The notes beneath the pieces were generated by a model that ran no database searches, was not told where the DNA came from, and saw nothing but the letters and a program-made list of their open reading frames with translations. Of a DNA stretch of 64,000 bases, positions 1 through 13,683 are shown piece after piece. The DNA comes from Strobilurus pachycystidiatus (lineage: Eukaryota > Basidiomycota > Agaricomycetes > Agaricales > Physalacriaceae), in contig JAHLMK010000012.1 of the NCBI GenBank assembly GCA_019915135.1, positions 1,178,001 to 1,242,000 on the forward strand, in the 5' to 3' direction. The translations under genes were made by a program, and so were the position numbers. How positions within the stretch are numbered: the first letter of the stretch is position 1; each line of letters begins with the position of its first letter.

Positions 1-147
1 TTCCCAACCTTGGACGAACCCAACGAAGAGTACAAGCTGAGGGATGACCTGCGGGACCTGCTTCGCGATGATGAACTGCTGGTCGAAGACATTCAAGAGA
101 AGGCAGAGGACGAGGAGGAGGAGAGACGCCTGCACATCGGGAAATAG
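1..147 (+). CDS. 3' end of a protein-coding gene, product unknown
   Basis: The reading frame is open from base 1 and ends at TAG 145-147, leaving 48 residues. The tail is strongly acidic and charged, with a run of Glu near the end and the terminus HIGK. No domain is visible in this fragment, so the family cannot be named. The rest of the gene lies upstream of the window. Confidence 0.6.
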   Translation, partial: FPTLDEPNEEYKLRDDLRDLLRDDELLVEDIQEKAEDEEEERRLHIGK

Positions 148-539
148 AGAATAGAACAAACCGCGATATCTAATAAAGTTGTATATGCAATATCATAGTA
201 CAGTGAATCTGCGTTACAGGCGTATGGACAACAAACAAGCCGCGGGCAGGTTTGGGGGAGTCGGTAGCGCCCATGTTTCTCCTGGGGGCACATTGATTAG
301 GAATGCTGCCAGGCATAAGCTGGTCTGTCAGCAGACTCATAAGGATTGCGGGCAGGCATGAATCAGTCTGCGAGCAGATTCATCAGAAATGGCGGCAAGT
401 GTGGATGGACTGGTCAGCAATTCAGGAGTCATCATTGACAAGAAAGATAAACATTGAACAGTGGGTAGGATAGAACATAGATGTACAATTCTGAGATAGC
501 TAAGTTGGAATACATATTTGTAGGGGGTCGGGTCGGGTC
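148..539. other. Convergent intergenic gap
   Basis: This gap lies between the 3' end of the partial gene and the 3' end of the coiled-coil gene. I see no gene, tRNA or strong repeat in it. It should hold the two 3' UTRs. Confidence 0.5.
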
Positions 540-2481
540 TCACGCATTATTTTTGTCGCCATCTTCATCTTCTTCTGCATCCTCGTCTTCCTCACACTGA
601 TGATCGATGGTCAGCTCCTTCGCGTTCTCGAGCTCTGTTTTGATGATGTGCCACTCCTGCTTGATCGCGGTCCCGGCGTCTACTCGATCCTTGTCATGCT
701 CGTTCGCGCTGTGTCCATCTGCGTGCTCTTCCTGCCTGATCTTGACCATCTCACTGGTTATCGCAGCCCAAACACCTGGTGTGAATATGAGTCCGGTCCG
801 GCCAGTGGACTCGAAGGGATGTGACAACTCACGTTGACTCCTCTGGAGACTGGTGGCGAAGGATTTCACCTTCGCTATAAGAGATTGTCAAACAAAGTTC
901 AAGTTGTGTACCGTGAGAAAGAAGCGTACCATTGGCGTCGTCCAATTTCTTGTTTGCAATGTCGCGAGACCGGTGCATTTCTTGCTCTAGGTAGCCAACG
1001 TCTTGCCGAAACTTCTCAGTCAATACTGAGGGGCATGAGACTGAAGTCAAATGTGTGCGAGGCCTAGGCCAAAGAGCTTGCCTTGAGACTTGCGGAGTTC
1101 CTTCTCCAATTGCCTCGTCTTCACTAAGTATGACCGGAATGGCTCATCAGAGGTGAGTCGTGAAGATAGTAAGGGAAAACTCACCATTGGCTGCCTCGAG
1201 TTTGGCTGCACTGTCACCTGGGTGTGGAAATTCGGTACAATATAGACTCTAGACTAAAGGTTCTCACCAAGGGCCTCTTGCGTGGCGCTCTCATGTTTCG
1301 CCTTGGTAGCGTCTAGCTCTAGCCTTAACGATTTTGAAAGTTCTAGTATAAGTAAGGTTAGTATGTTTAATGGAAACGCATAGGATGGACAGGACCTTGC
1401 GCCTTTTCCAAGTCATTCGTCAAAACTCGAACCTGGTCCGTGGATTGCTGGAGGTCAGTACGCAGGGAATCAACATCGCGTTGCAAGTCTGAGTTGTCGC
1501 CTAGGTTATAAGTTGGTCAATTGGCAGGAAGGAGACGGCGCACAACAACATACCGTTCAATACTTGCACTTGAGTGCGAAGGTCTTGAAGAGTTCCTGAG
1601 AATCAAACTTGAGTGTGGGACGATACAGCAAGGATGGAGCCAGTGGAACCTGCTAGCTCTTCAGACCTTCGGGCCTCAAGCGCGGCAAGCCGCCTCTTGA
1701 GTTGGGCCAAAGTTGTCACCGGGACTTCTGATGCATGACTGGCATGTGAGGCAGAGAAGACGGAGGGTTGGGGAGAGTTAGCGGGTGGAGGTGCATTGGA
1801 GCGAAGTGCGCGTTGAGAAGTGCGTGCGGCGGGCTTGGGGAGTCGAGGTCCAGTGGAAGGACGAGAGGAAGAAACGTGTGACATTCTGGGTGGAGCTGGC
1901 GCGACGCTGGACGTGGACAGGCTGTGCCCGAGCCTTGGTCGCTTGGCAGGTGGAGCGTTGGTGTCTGTCCAGGTTTGCATTGAGTGGGTTGGGATGTCAG
2001 CAAAAAGTAAATACGCGTCTGCGCACCATTGTCCGAATCTTTGCCTTCCGACGAATCCTCTTCGAGGTCGCTCTGGTCCGGGCCTGCACGGCGCTTTTTG
2101 GACGAAGAGGTCCTGGTAGCGGGCTTTGGGAGATCCTGTGCAAAAAGGGCAAATTCTGCTGCTGTAATGGTCACTCCGGGGTGCTTCTTGCGAACAGCCG
2201 ACAACAGCTCATCGTTGTCGAGCGAACATCGTGCAGGGCCATCGCGGCACTCAGGCGTATCGCACCGGGCTCGGGCTTTCATACCTTCGCAATCGAGTTG
2301 GTGCGCGGCACAGAAGTTGCAGGGGTCCTGTTGGGGCATAAGCAAGACGCGCTAGGAAAGAGGGAACACTGACACGCTCGGGATTCTCTAAGACCCACTT
2401 CTTACCACAGCGGAATTTGGCGTTGAGCGAGCGGGCAGTATCTTTCCAGTTTCGGGCGGTCGGCGTGCCTTTGGGGGGCAT
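540..2481 (-). CDS. Coiled-coil protein with a Cys-rich N-terminal segment, function unknown
   Basis: Start is the ATG at 2481 (MPPKGTPTARNWKDTAR). The second exon carries a Cys cluster (PCNFCAAHQLDCEG, then CDTPEC and a further Cys) that may bind zinc. A Ser/Pro/Arg-rich linker follows. About seven short exons near 600-1680 then encode heptad-like sequence (for example TLQDLRTQVQVLN and LRTDLQQSTDQVRVL), read as a coiled coil. The last exon ends in an acidic Glu/Asp tail with TGA at 540-542. Introns are 45-75 nt with clear donors and acceptors. The Cys pattern resembles fungal DNA-binding-like proteins, but no exact family is recognised. Nuclear location is a guess. Confidence 0.7.
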
Positions 2482-3481
2482 GGTGAGTGTGATGCGATGG
2501 TTGAGGGTAAAATTACACGCGGACGGTCTCGGGCTAACGACGCGGAGGTCGTCGTTCACAAGAGAGAGCGACGGCCATCAAAAATGGCGTGAGCCAGCCG
2601 TGCCCGAAGTGTGCCCGATCGGAGATTTGACTAGATTTGATGGCTCTCTAATCTATTTCGAATCTACATAATACTCAAGGGTGACCTGGGCAGCTGCAGG
2701 GGTAGGATCTCATCCGATTTCAAATTGGCAATGCATCGGTACGGCAATTTGATTGCAAAACTACTGGTAGTGTACACACATTCAAGACACTCGGGTGAGA
2801 AATGATCTAAACGTGCGCCACTTGGAGGACAAATGGTCGCCTGGAGAGTCTGGGAGATTAAACGAAATGAGGCGGGAGGCGCTGGCGCTAGGAAAATGAC
2901 GACAGGTGGGCGGGCAGTGGTAGTCCTCCCTTGGCCGGGCGGTTGAGATATGCGAACGCGTTTGCAGCGCGGCGCTGACGTGAAGGTCTGATGCCGCTGG
3001 CGGTTTTGATTGGATGTGCTCGCTACCCGGGCGGACCCGCTGGCAGATCGAAGCTCAGACGCTGGCAGGCGATGCCAGATACGCCGGCAGGCCCGGCAAA
3101 AACGCTGGCGGAATTGGGACGTCTGCTCGGCCCATGTGGGCGGCCCATCAGTTCTACTGGCGGAACAATCTCGTCTGAGTCTTCAAGGCCTAGACCCATT
3201 TCCTTTTATATCCGAGGCTGGAAAGTCTGCCCGCATCAGATTCTTACAAGGAGCCAAAACCTAAGGTTTGGCAATAATCGAGGTTTGGACGTATAATAAT
3301 ACAACATGATGTTGAGCTGTGGCACAATTACGATTTGCCGTTGCATGGACGACCGTGGGATGAAGTTTGTGTGATCCCACAACTTGACTATGCAGAGCAT
3401 ACCTTACTTGACCATGTTCAACGGACGATCCGGGTATCTAGAGAGATTGGATGACTGACAATAAACGCCGCTCTGAAGGAC
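2482..3481. other. 1-kb intergenic region with a GC-rich CTGGCGG-type repeat patch
   Basis: No gene is supported. The stretch 2995-3165 contains several imperfect copies of a short motif of the form CGCTGGCRG. The rest is promoter DNA for the coiled-coil gene and 3' flank of the methyltransferase gene. Confidence 0.4.
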
Positions 3482-5238
3482 TTACTTGGCCTTGATCCTA
3501 CTCGCCAGATCTTCCTCGCTGATCTGATCCGGCCCCAATTGATTGCCCAGCGTCAACCACCTGCTATCCGTCAGTTATTATTTGAGAGAGTATTGCAAGG
3601 GTCAGCATACCCCGGACGTGTGTTGTGTTTGCGGCCAAAGATTTCCACCTTGCGCCCACCCGGACACATCCTCTCGATGAGCCCGTACGCCTCATCCGGC
3701 TTCCTACTCGTCTCGCGCACCTCGGAAACGATAACATCAGTGTCCAAGCCGCGATTGACCCATGACGGGAACTTCAGGTTACCGTCAGCGTCTTTGACCG
3801 TCTTCACACCGACGAGCATATGCTCTTTGGTATGATTCAGCCAGTGACCTGTCCGCCCTGTCCGTATGACGCGTTGAAGCTGGTTGGTTTTAACCCATAC
3901 AACTTCATCGACGCGTGTGTACCCCCAGTGGCGCATACATTCTCTGCCCACTTCCATGGCGCGTCCGGTGACCCAGAGAAAAAGAAGTCCTTCGTCTTGT
4001 AGCATTGGAATGGGCATGGCTCTCATCTCGTCGTCGGTCATGGTCCCATACGGTAACTTTGTAGGATGAAGTTGAGATTGTGAGGAGAAGCAGTATAATG
4101 GAAAGACATACACTCATATGAATATCCCAAGGTGGATCCGCCATAATAACATGAAACTTTCCAAGAACACTATAATCGAACCGCCGTAAATCGCAGTTGA
4201 TCCATTGTGGAGGAAGCTACCGGACCACGATGAGTTATGAAATCTGAGTCTTCTGACACAAGGAAGTACCTTCCGTGGTAATTCACCAGTAGGTCCCAGA
4301 CCGAGTTCCAATCTGTGTGAGTTGGATTTGACGACTTCCTTCGTCACAGCCTCCCCGTCGCCTTGATCCCAGTCAACCTCATAATGAAGATAGCGACAGG
4401 GCGCTTTCTCCTTCCCTCTCCCACCGGCACCTAATCCAGACGGGAGCGACGTCGGCCCCCGCATTCCAGATGTATAAGCATGGGACGACCCAGGGAAGGG
4501 CGGTATTGAGGGAGATTGTGCATACGTTGGCTCACTGTAGCACGTATTGAGGTACGAGCAGTGTCCCAGTGACGGATCAGTGTGCGGGCGTATTAGAGGG
4601 CGGAAATGTATTCCGTCACAGATGGTGATGGGAGCGTCTGGGGAAGCGGACAGTGCCCGACGGGATTTGGCACAATCGTCCTTGGTTATATGAGCACAGA
4701 TAGGTTCAAAGGCATCTGAATCGGGGGAGCGGAATTGCTCGGCCAAGAGGCGGCCTTTGGCGGTGCTCTTCTGGATGAGCGTAAATGCTTCACGCTGCTC
4801 CTTCGTGAGAGATGAGAGAGCGGAATGGGGCGCAAATTGGGAGCTGTCCTCCGTCGTTGAGTCGTCGTCGCCATCACCCGCAGCAGAATCTGCCTCCTCG
4901 TCGATGACCCGTTTGCGCTTCAGGCTCTTCGACAGCATGACACTCGAAGATGATGCCAGTGACGCCTCCAGAATCGTGAATTCGCCATCATCTCTAGAAT
5001 AGGCTAGATATCCTTCGTCCCATGCATTGGATAGGCCTTCCAAAATGCCTTCGAAACGCGACAGGTCCGTTAGCCTGATCCTAGGTGTTGGTTTGTTCGG
5101 AAGGAGACCCTCTGGCGGTTTATATGTGATCACGCGAGTGAGGAGATCAAGAGATGTAATTGGCGTCGTCAGACTGTCTGTCGTAAGAAGATGGCGTAGC
5201 GCAGTGAGGACTACCAGTTTCAAGTCGTCGCCGGACAT
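3482..5238 (-). CDS. IME4: mRNA N6-adenosine methyltransferase, METTL3/Ime4 family (MT-A70)
   Basis: Catalytic subunit of the m6A writer, which methylates adenosine in mRNA using S-adenosylmethionine, probably in the nucleus with a METTL14-like partner. Four exons (5238-4270, 4216-4112, 4056-3611, 3560-3482) give about 532 residues, close to human METTL3. Visible motifs are a Cys/His-rich region like the METTL3 CCCH pair ([23 protein letters not shown]), the catalytic DPPW in [11 protein letters not shown], the substrate loop [11 protein letters not shown], and the conserved [13 protein letters not shown] and [15 protein letters not shown]. The C-terminus ends [13 protein letters not shown]. 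The N-terminal 200 residues are less conserved and contain an acidic stretch. The position after DIHM is Ser rather than the Glu I recall in animals. The catalytic core looks complete. Confidence 0.95.
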
Positions 5239-5572
5239 GATGGGAAAAGGGAAAGCTTTGGCACGTGTTACGTTTCACTAATCCATTCCCGGTCTTGTCG
5301 ACCCTGGATGAGCGCTGAGCGTGACTATGAGACTCAAAGAGCCATTACTATGAACCTCATCAGGGTGGAGCTATCCGACTCGCACGTCCTTGGAAATTGA
5401 GTTGATATATATTGGAGATGACTGGCGGCGTTTGAGCCGAATTCGCGTCTGATATAGCGCTCTTGCAGTCGACCACTAAAAATCACACACCCTCGACACA
5501 TTTAATACACCTGAGAGTTCAGGCTCTTGCGTACAGATGACATTGATACTACAGTTATTCGCTTTCGTTCTC

Positions 5573-7107
<1,535 letters not shown>

Positions 7108-7390
7108 GGTGGTGAGAAGAAAGAGAGACGCGAAAATGAAATAGAAGATGGCTTACCTGTACTTGATGTGCGCATGATAGCATCAGATGTCTCCGTTGCC
7201 TGACTATCCGGCTCAAATTTGGCGCGCTCAGATCCTTTGAGCCACATACTCACATCTGTATCTCCTTCAAGCGTCTCGAAGATGTGTCGTTCTCTTGACT
7301 TACGGGACTCAGAATAATGCACACGAAGTAACATTGAAAGCTCAAACTTCAGCTTGAAGATTTGAATCTGAGTCTCATGTGAAGCAGTGT

Positions 7391-7524
7391 CACCGAGGGC
7401 AGCCACCAGGGCAGACATCAGTGTCTGCCTTAACGGCAGACACTCGAAACAAAGGGGACACAAAGGCTCGAGTGTCTGCCGTTAAGGCAGACACTGATGT
7501 CTGCCCTAGTGGCTGCCCTCGGTG
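7391..7524. repeat. Foldback element in the SFA1/VFA1 divergent promoter
   Basis: Left arm 7391-7446 and right arm 7469-7524 are 56-nt inverted copies with one mismatch, separated by 22 nt. Each arm contains nested hairpins: AGTGTCTGCC-TTAAC-GGCAGACACT, and GGCAGACA-TCAG-TGTCTGCC. The 8-mer TGTGAAGC occurs on both sides (7378-7385 and 7525-7532), as a target-site duplication would, although five extra bases sit on the left. It is most simply a small non-autonomous transposable element (MITE). It ends 42 nt before the VFA1-like start codon, so it may lie in that gene's 5' UTR. Confidence 0.85.
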
Positions 7525-7566
7525 TGTGAAGCCAAGTTTGGTAAGTGACCCACTCTGTTCCGTACC

Positions 7567-8204
7567 ATGTCCTTCTCCAATATCTATTACAAGCGGGTCC
7601 GTGTCTCCCTCTATCATGCGCGATAAGGCTCTCAAAGCTAACCCAGACAGCAGCAACGCCTAAACAGTGCTATGTCTGTTTCAAGCCTACCCCAATCGTA
7701 CTGGCCACCATTAACACCGTAGACTTCCTCTACACCTGCGAGAGCCACCTCAAGGATCGCGGATTTGCCTCTCTAATCCAAGAGGAGAAGCCTACGCCTA
7801 GCGCTAGTCCCGAGGAGATTGCGAAAGTCAAGGCTGAATGGGAGGAGAAGCAGAAGAGGAAACAAGAAAAAGCGAAGGAGAAGGAGAAAGAGAAAGAGCA
7901 AGACAAGGACAAGGAAGATGGCAAGGAGACAGCCAAGAAGGACGCTGGCGATAAGGAGAAATCGAAGTCGCCCGCCCCATCGAGCCCTTCGCCGCCGGCG
8001 ACTCCGACGGCTACACATGAACGCTATTCTCTCCACCGAGACTTCTACGCCAGTGCGTGATCTTTTCCTGTCGTCGACCTCGCTTACCAGTATCATGCAG
8101 TGCGCCAGGGCGAACATCGCAAGCGCCGTCAAACTGCTCAAGCCAAAGACCTCGCCCCACGTCTGCCTGGCGCTCCCCGCGGTGCCATCGGTCCCTCATC
8201 CTGA
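7567..8204 (+). CDS. VFA1: VPS4-associated protein 1 (Vfa1-like)
   Basis: Vfa1 binds the AAA-ATPase Vps4 and acts in endosomal ESCRT-III turnover. Exon 1 (MSFSNIYYKRV) is joined over a 50-60 nt intron with a GCTAACCC branch site to the conserved zinc-binding N-terminus KQCYVCFKPTPIVL, then DFLYTCESHLKDRGFAS; both Cys pairs are visible. A long Lys/Glu-rich middle (KEKEKEKEQDKDKED) is probably helical. After a second intron ending at GCAG near 8109 the C-terminal family motif reads DFYAMRQGEHRKRRQ to LAPRLPGAPRGAIGPSS. About 185 residues, stop TGA 8202-8204. The exact acceptor of intron 1 has two in-frame options differing by one residue. Confidence 0.88.
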
Positions 8205-8743
8205 TCTACCCCCACGCTATGGGGAGACATATGTCGATCTCTGCTTGTACTATCTATCAGTGGAATGTAACAACATGCCGGAATTGCGATGTCCTTGAGG
8301 CTCATCCAGAGTCCCTAGCCTTGGTTCGACAGCGACAACGGTACATATGTAAATCATGTGGGCACCATGAATATGACAAGCTACGAGATGTGAACGTCTC
8401 ACTGAGTCGATATCTAGATGTTAGCCAGCATCTTCAGTCTCGCGTTATTGAGCCGGTACTATATACGTCTATCACTTATTGAGCACTTATCGACATACTC
8501 ATTGAATAGCACGTTCAACCACGCCTCCCATCTAGTATGACTCTATGAGGCCTGATGTTCTGCTGGCACGGGCAACGTGACTGTCATATTGAGCTACATT
8601 ATCATACAAAACGGCTTGTTCGATACATCCCATCTCGGACACGTCCCACCTGTTTTCAAGGACGAAGGAGAATACACATGGAGCGCGGGTATGTGAATGT
8701 GGATCATAGCAATATGGGACGTCCAAGGGGGTTGAGTTCAATA
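8205..8743. other. Convergent intergenic region
   Basis: This gap lies between the 3' ends of the VFA1-like gene and the SmG gene. A plus-strand frame at 8250-8480 shows two CxxC pairs (CRNCD and CKSCG), but no start, splice site or homologue supports a gene. It is treated as UTR and intergenic DNA. Confidence 0.4.
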
Positions 8744-9274
8744 CTATCGGATAGTCTCCAGTGTCTCCATCGATGTGACGCTGTTTCCACGAATGACCTT
8801 GGGAGGAAAGACGTGTTAGCCGACGTGTGGTAGGAAGAAAGATTGAGAGATGTTGATCAATCCACAACCTTCTCTCCGCCGTCTCCTGAGCCACGCCCTC
8901 CACAACTGAGCTTGCATGTCCATCCTTCATCCACCCATTACTCGTCAGAGAGTCGCGAGAAAAAACTCACCACAGTTCCAATCGGGAACTTTTGTCCAGG
9001 CGTACTCTCTTCGTTGGCGTCGTCAATGACTAGGTTGAGGAACAAATCGTATCCGCGAAGCGTTCCACTAACGCGGCGACCACCCTGGAGGTGGATGAAG
9101 AGCTTTTTGTCCATGAACTAGAGGAAGAAGAAGAGGGTGTGTATTAGCGTTTGGAACTCAATCACAGTCGCGGTATACGGTGAAGAAGTTTCGCTACAAT
9201 CGAGGCACTGTTGGGTGAGAAAGGAGCAGATGAGTACACACCTTTTTGAGTTCGGGCTGCGAGGCTTTTGACAT
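8744..9274 (-). CDS. SMX2: Small nuclear ribonucleoprotein G (SmG)
   Basis: Core subunit of the heptameric Sm ring on U1, U2, U4 and U5 snRNAs in pre-mRNA splicing. Three exons: [11 protein letters not shown], then [13 protein letters not shown] with [11 protein letters not shown] and [12 protein letters not shown] (the Sm1 motif), then after an intron [17 protein letters not shown] (the Sm2 motif with the RGNSV RNA-contact loop). The protein is about 77 residues, the normal SmG length, with stop TAG 8744-8746. The two introns make up more than half of the gene. Confidence 0.93.
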
Positions 9275-9572
9275 CTTGTTACAGGCGGTGGTGGCACGAG
9301 GAAGAGAAGTGGCCAAATAGCCGCCAACACCGTCAAAGGATCTCCGCTCCTAAACCTCAACGATCTTGCCCTCCACGCTATCCTTCACCTTGCTATCCAC
9401 ATACGCCCACGCCTTTGACAGCTATCACCGCCTTTCGCATCCTCGTCAAGAGATCCTCAAACTTTGCTTTGATTTTCTAGCGTAATATACGTAAGAATAT
9501 TGAGTCTGACCACCGCCGTATCAGTCCTGACCCCGCTATTAGGACACATCACTACACCACTAGGACTAGGAT

Positions 9573-11435
9573 ATGTCAACTCCAGCGTCATCCTCGGCGC
9601 CGACGTCCTCGCGGGGACGTGGTGGGCGGCGCGGAGGCGGCGGAGGAAGGCATCGTGGGGCCAGACGGGACACGAAAGAATCCGTTTCGGGGGATACCAA
9701 GAAAGACACGGGTCCTGCGGCCACTGAGGCGGTGAAGGACAAAGAAGCGCCCAAACCGACTTCAACACCTGCCTCTGTGCCAGCAGAGCCGAAACCTGTT
9801 CCACCATCGGCACCCGAGAAACCCTCGCTCGAAGCGCGGCTCACGTCCGCTCCTACTCCTTCGACAGCCCCAGTATCTGTCCCGGCACCTGCCCCTTCGA
9901 AACGCCGTCAGCCCAGACAGAACAACAAGGCAATCCCCGCAACAGTGTCAGCGATGAATGGCAAATCTCCTTCAACGACACCCGCGTTAACAACTGGGAA
10001 GAGCAAATCTACATTGACTGGCAAGGTAGCGTCAACCAAAGTACCGTTGTTCATCTATCCTGTGATGGCCAATCTGACGACGCCATAGACGCCGATAATT
10101 CAGCCCACCATCACCACGACGCTCGCCAAGCCTAGTATCACGACCACTATTCCGACTCCAACAACTTCCCGGAGACGTGGTCGCCCAAGTCCACTCAAAC
10201 CCTCCAGTTCCTCGACCCTACTAGGACCCCTAACTGCGCCTCTACCCAACAATCCATTGACAACCAGCAATGTCCTTTCCGTTCCCGCGAGTACGGATAA
10301 TGGCCCGCATTCTGCACTCGACGCGTTCCGCCGCAGGCCAGGGACGCCAGGAAGCCATATCGACTGGGCGGAAGACGAAGATGAGGAGCTGCCGGATTTG
10401 GATGATTGGGTCAAAGAGACAGAAGAAAGGAAGGAGGAAGTCAAGTTGGAGCAAGCCAAGGCGGACAAGGAGAAGGAGAAGGAGGAAGAGATGATCTCTC
10501 CGATCTTGGTGGACGGGCTGACACTGACGTTAACTCCTCTCCTCGCACCAGGACGAGTGCTGACGCCGACACCTGAAGTCAAGGCTAGTCCGGAGTCAGT
10601 TGCAGCTAGTCCAGAAACCCCCGAGATGAACGGAAACTCAACCTCAAACTCACGCCTGCATCCGTCGCTTCCTATCAAACCCCATCAGCGAGGTCCAACC
10701 CAACCACAACAGCAAGCTCCGCAGATGGGCGGCAGGCGTGGTCGCGGTCGCGGAGGTCGCGGCGACTTCAACAATGCACAAACGAACGGCCACCGAGATA
10801 ATCGTACATATCTCGGCCCGCCTTCTCCGCGCCCTCCGCCATCACCTCGTCAACCTTCGCCGCGTCCGCCACCTTCGCCGCGATTCAGGAACCTTGCTGC
10901 GGCACAAGGATGGCAGGCACCAACGCACTTTGCGCCTCCGTCCCCTAATCTCTTACCTCCGTCTTCACCTGGGCTCCAGGCGAGCATGCACGCACCCCAG
11001 TCACAAACGCTCTCTTCTCAAGCTCCCCCTCCCCCACCACCTCCTGCAGCCACCGGGGAGATAACATTTGCATCTATTGGCAGTAGTTTCACGGAGCACA
11101 CACATGGCGGCGATGCGGGAGGGACCGCCTTCGACAGACACCTTGCAGAAGCAACCACATCGGGCCGGCCTTTTTTTGGGAGTGGCAGGGGGAGGGGCGG
11201 GGTGGGGGTTAATCAGGCGGCGGGGTTTGGGGGCAGGGGAATGGGGTTTGGTGGTAGAGGAACGGGATTGCATGGCCGCGGTTTCTCAGCGGGGTTTGAT
11301 GTACGCGAGAAAACCCTCAGTTCGGCTCATGTGAGAACACAGTCGTCTCCGTCTCGGCCTGTCATCACCGGCGACGCGATCTCAAAACTGGTCAGAAGCA
11401 TTGGGGTGACTAGTACTGGTGGTGGAAAGAAATGA
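9573..11435 (+). CDS. RGG/Pro-rich, probably RNA-binding protein of unknown function
   Basis: Two exons joined over a 66-nt intron (LTGK spliced to TPIIQPT) give about 598 residues. The N-terminus MSTPASSSAPTSSRGRGG carries an RGG/GGGG box. The middle has a charged segment HIDWAEDEDEELPDLDDW followed by a Lys/Glu-rich helix. The C-terminal half has further arginine-glycine boxes (GGRRGRGRGGRGD, GFGGRGMGFGGRG) and PPSPRPPPSPR repeats. RGG boxes commonly bind RNA, so a role in mRNA metabolism is inferred. No folded catalytic domain is visible. The acidic DWAEDEDEELPDLDDW segment is the best conserved-looking piece. Confidence 0.8.
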
Positions 11436-11586
11436 ACCGCCCGCGGATTTTTGGATATTTATTGATGTATCTATTTATGTTTTGGATCTTCTCGACTATG
11501 GTACAGTACATGCTTTCAGGAACTTGTTACAATAATTTAAAGTGCTTCAAGATCGTATATCAGGCGTATGATGACGCAGAACCGCT

Positions 11587-13683
11587 CTAGTCAAGATAGT
11601 GGTCGAATGTGAGACAGCAAAACTGTAGTAGCTCCGATGCACAATCCCCAAGCTCCTTGTCCAAGAAATCCCATTCCAGACCAGGAGCTCGGACAGCTGC
11701 AACCAGCTCGCGAACGTGGTTCACAGCGGCCAACAGGTCTGTAACCGAGTAGATATACGAACTTGAAGCCTCTCGAACAAGCGATCCAAGGGATGCACGC
11801 AGAACATGCTTGCGAACGTAGCACATTCTGTTGTCATCAGCCTGAGCTACGACTATGGCCTTGTCACAAAATGCTCCGACGATCTTCTCCCAATCGTGGA
11901 CGTAGTCTTTATACAAACCGCCTTTAATGGTTAATGGGATAGAACGATATTCGAAGAACAGGGATCAAAGCCGCACATATGAACGTGTCGCTCAGGAGAC
12001 CCGCATTGAGATCGTCTCGCAACGAATGAAGGCAAGTTTTCATTTCTTGGAATCGGAAATCAGTAGTTTGGGGTGGTACCGTCGAGACATGACTCACCGG
12101 TGATTCCGAGTTCAAACGACGGATGAGGCTCTGAGTCGCTTGCCATCGGAAGGGAGAACCGAACCAAACGCAAAGTCAGCTCTGCAAAGTATCGCCTGAC
12201 ATCTTCGTTCAGCATCAACCGTTGCCTCTTCGGCTGGCTGAAAAAGAGGAACAGAAGGCGATCCTGACACTCCTGGTCGGTGTCATCGATAGACAAACCT
12301 CGTGTGCAGAAGTCCAGATCCCCGCGAGGGAGAACCTTGTCAAGCCAATATCGCGCGTTGCGCTGGCTCATCAAGTCTGAGAGACAGTTGGCCAGATGCA
12401 TGACCGTGTCCTGGTTCTGCGAGTAATGTTTATCCAGCCAATAGATAGCACGGCAGGCATACTGCATCGCACGCGAGTTGGACTCCAGACAATCCTTTTC
12501 GACTTTCACTCCGGGGAAGAAGCGGATGCTACCAAAGCATGGCAAAATCACACGCGACAGCAACCACGCTTGGGGAGACTTATATGCACATAAGGGCAAG
12601 TCCGGATAGTATCGCCGGAGGATGAGTACGATGGTGGGAAGGCTGGTAGTGGAAAAGATGACGCCAACGCCAATAAGAACTGCCACTGTGATGACGCCTG
12701 CCGCAATACGGTCAAGCGTCCATAGAAGATCTAGCACGCCAATGATGAAGAGAAATAGGGCTAGTTGGATGAGGAGTGGAAGAGCAGACATAAACTCCTC
12801 GACATGCCAATGCCGGAATGCTTCATAGCGCAACTGGCGAAGCGCAACCGAGTCTCGGTAAGGGAGCGCCGCGTCCTTCCGATACTCCCGTAGCCATTGC
12901 TTGCATAAGATGCCAAGTAGTGCTGTCATGAGGGCAACAACCAAACTGAGAAACCAGAATATATTGATTCGGCGTTGAGACGATGTGGGAGAGTAGTCAT
13001 CCAGTAGAGCAGTAGATACGTTCGAGTTGGTGTGGGAGAGTTGATTTGATATTTGAAGGAGAAGATTGACTGTCATTTCCCCTGAGTCTGGTTGGAGCCA
13101 TTGGTACGACTCAATGGTGAAGGCAGTCACTGCCGCCAAGAACAAACCCGTCTGAAGAGACGGTCAATTGTGGTCAACGGGATTAGAGAACGTTTGACAC
13201 GCACAAAGACTAGGAGCGTGTCAATGTCCGTATTCCATCCATGACAGAGATCGTTGTCATGTTTTTCTAGTATATCGTGACATGCCTTCCACGAGTCCCC
13301 ACTGTCCAGTAGCGTATATTTCATCGATCGTCTGGAGAGCTGATAGAAAGCTCGATTAGTATTCGCTTCAACAAGTACGAAGAAGTTGTCCTCACTTGAT
13401 GGTCACACGCCTTCTCAAATGCTTCATAGTCGTTTGGAACGCCAGAGTTTGAGTCCGGACGTTTCTTCGATTCATCCTTGCGATTCCAGTGGCCCCCACT
13501 TTGATCGACATATCCAGAGGGGCCCTGTGGTGTCGCTCTTCCGATGTCGTTGCTGACCTGGCTGCCCGATGGTCTGGAAGAATGCGTGCTAGCTTGATAG
13601 CACTGATTACTTGGTGTACTGACGTTTGTCTTCGTGGCAGGCGCATCCTGTGAGGGGACCTGTCGTGGGTAGTTGTTCAGCAT
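11587..13683 (-). CDS. DUF6535 multi-pass membrane protein
   Basis: Start MLNNYPRQVPSQDAP at 13683; the Ser/Thr-rich N-terminal exon is cytosolic. After two introns the conserved block WNTDIDTLLVFTGLFLAAV opens the DUF6535 domain, followed by FTIESYQWLQPDSGE. Four membrane segments are visible: TGLFLAAVTAFTIESYQWL, NIFWFLSLVVALMTALLGIL, LPLLIQLALFLFIIGVLDLL and GVITVAVLIGVGVIFSTTSL. The sequence KQWLREYRK follows the second. The C-terminal cytosolic part is poorly conserved and spans three exons, ending TAG 11587-11589. The family is expanded in Agaricomycetes and its biochemical role is unknown to me. Confidence 0.85.

Noticed and set aside
8250..8480. Plus-strand frame with two CxxC pairs resembling a zinc ribbon
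   Set aside because: No start codon context, splice partner or homologue, and it sits in the convergent 3' gap between two complete genes.
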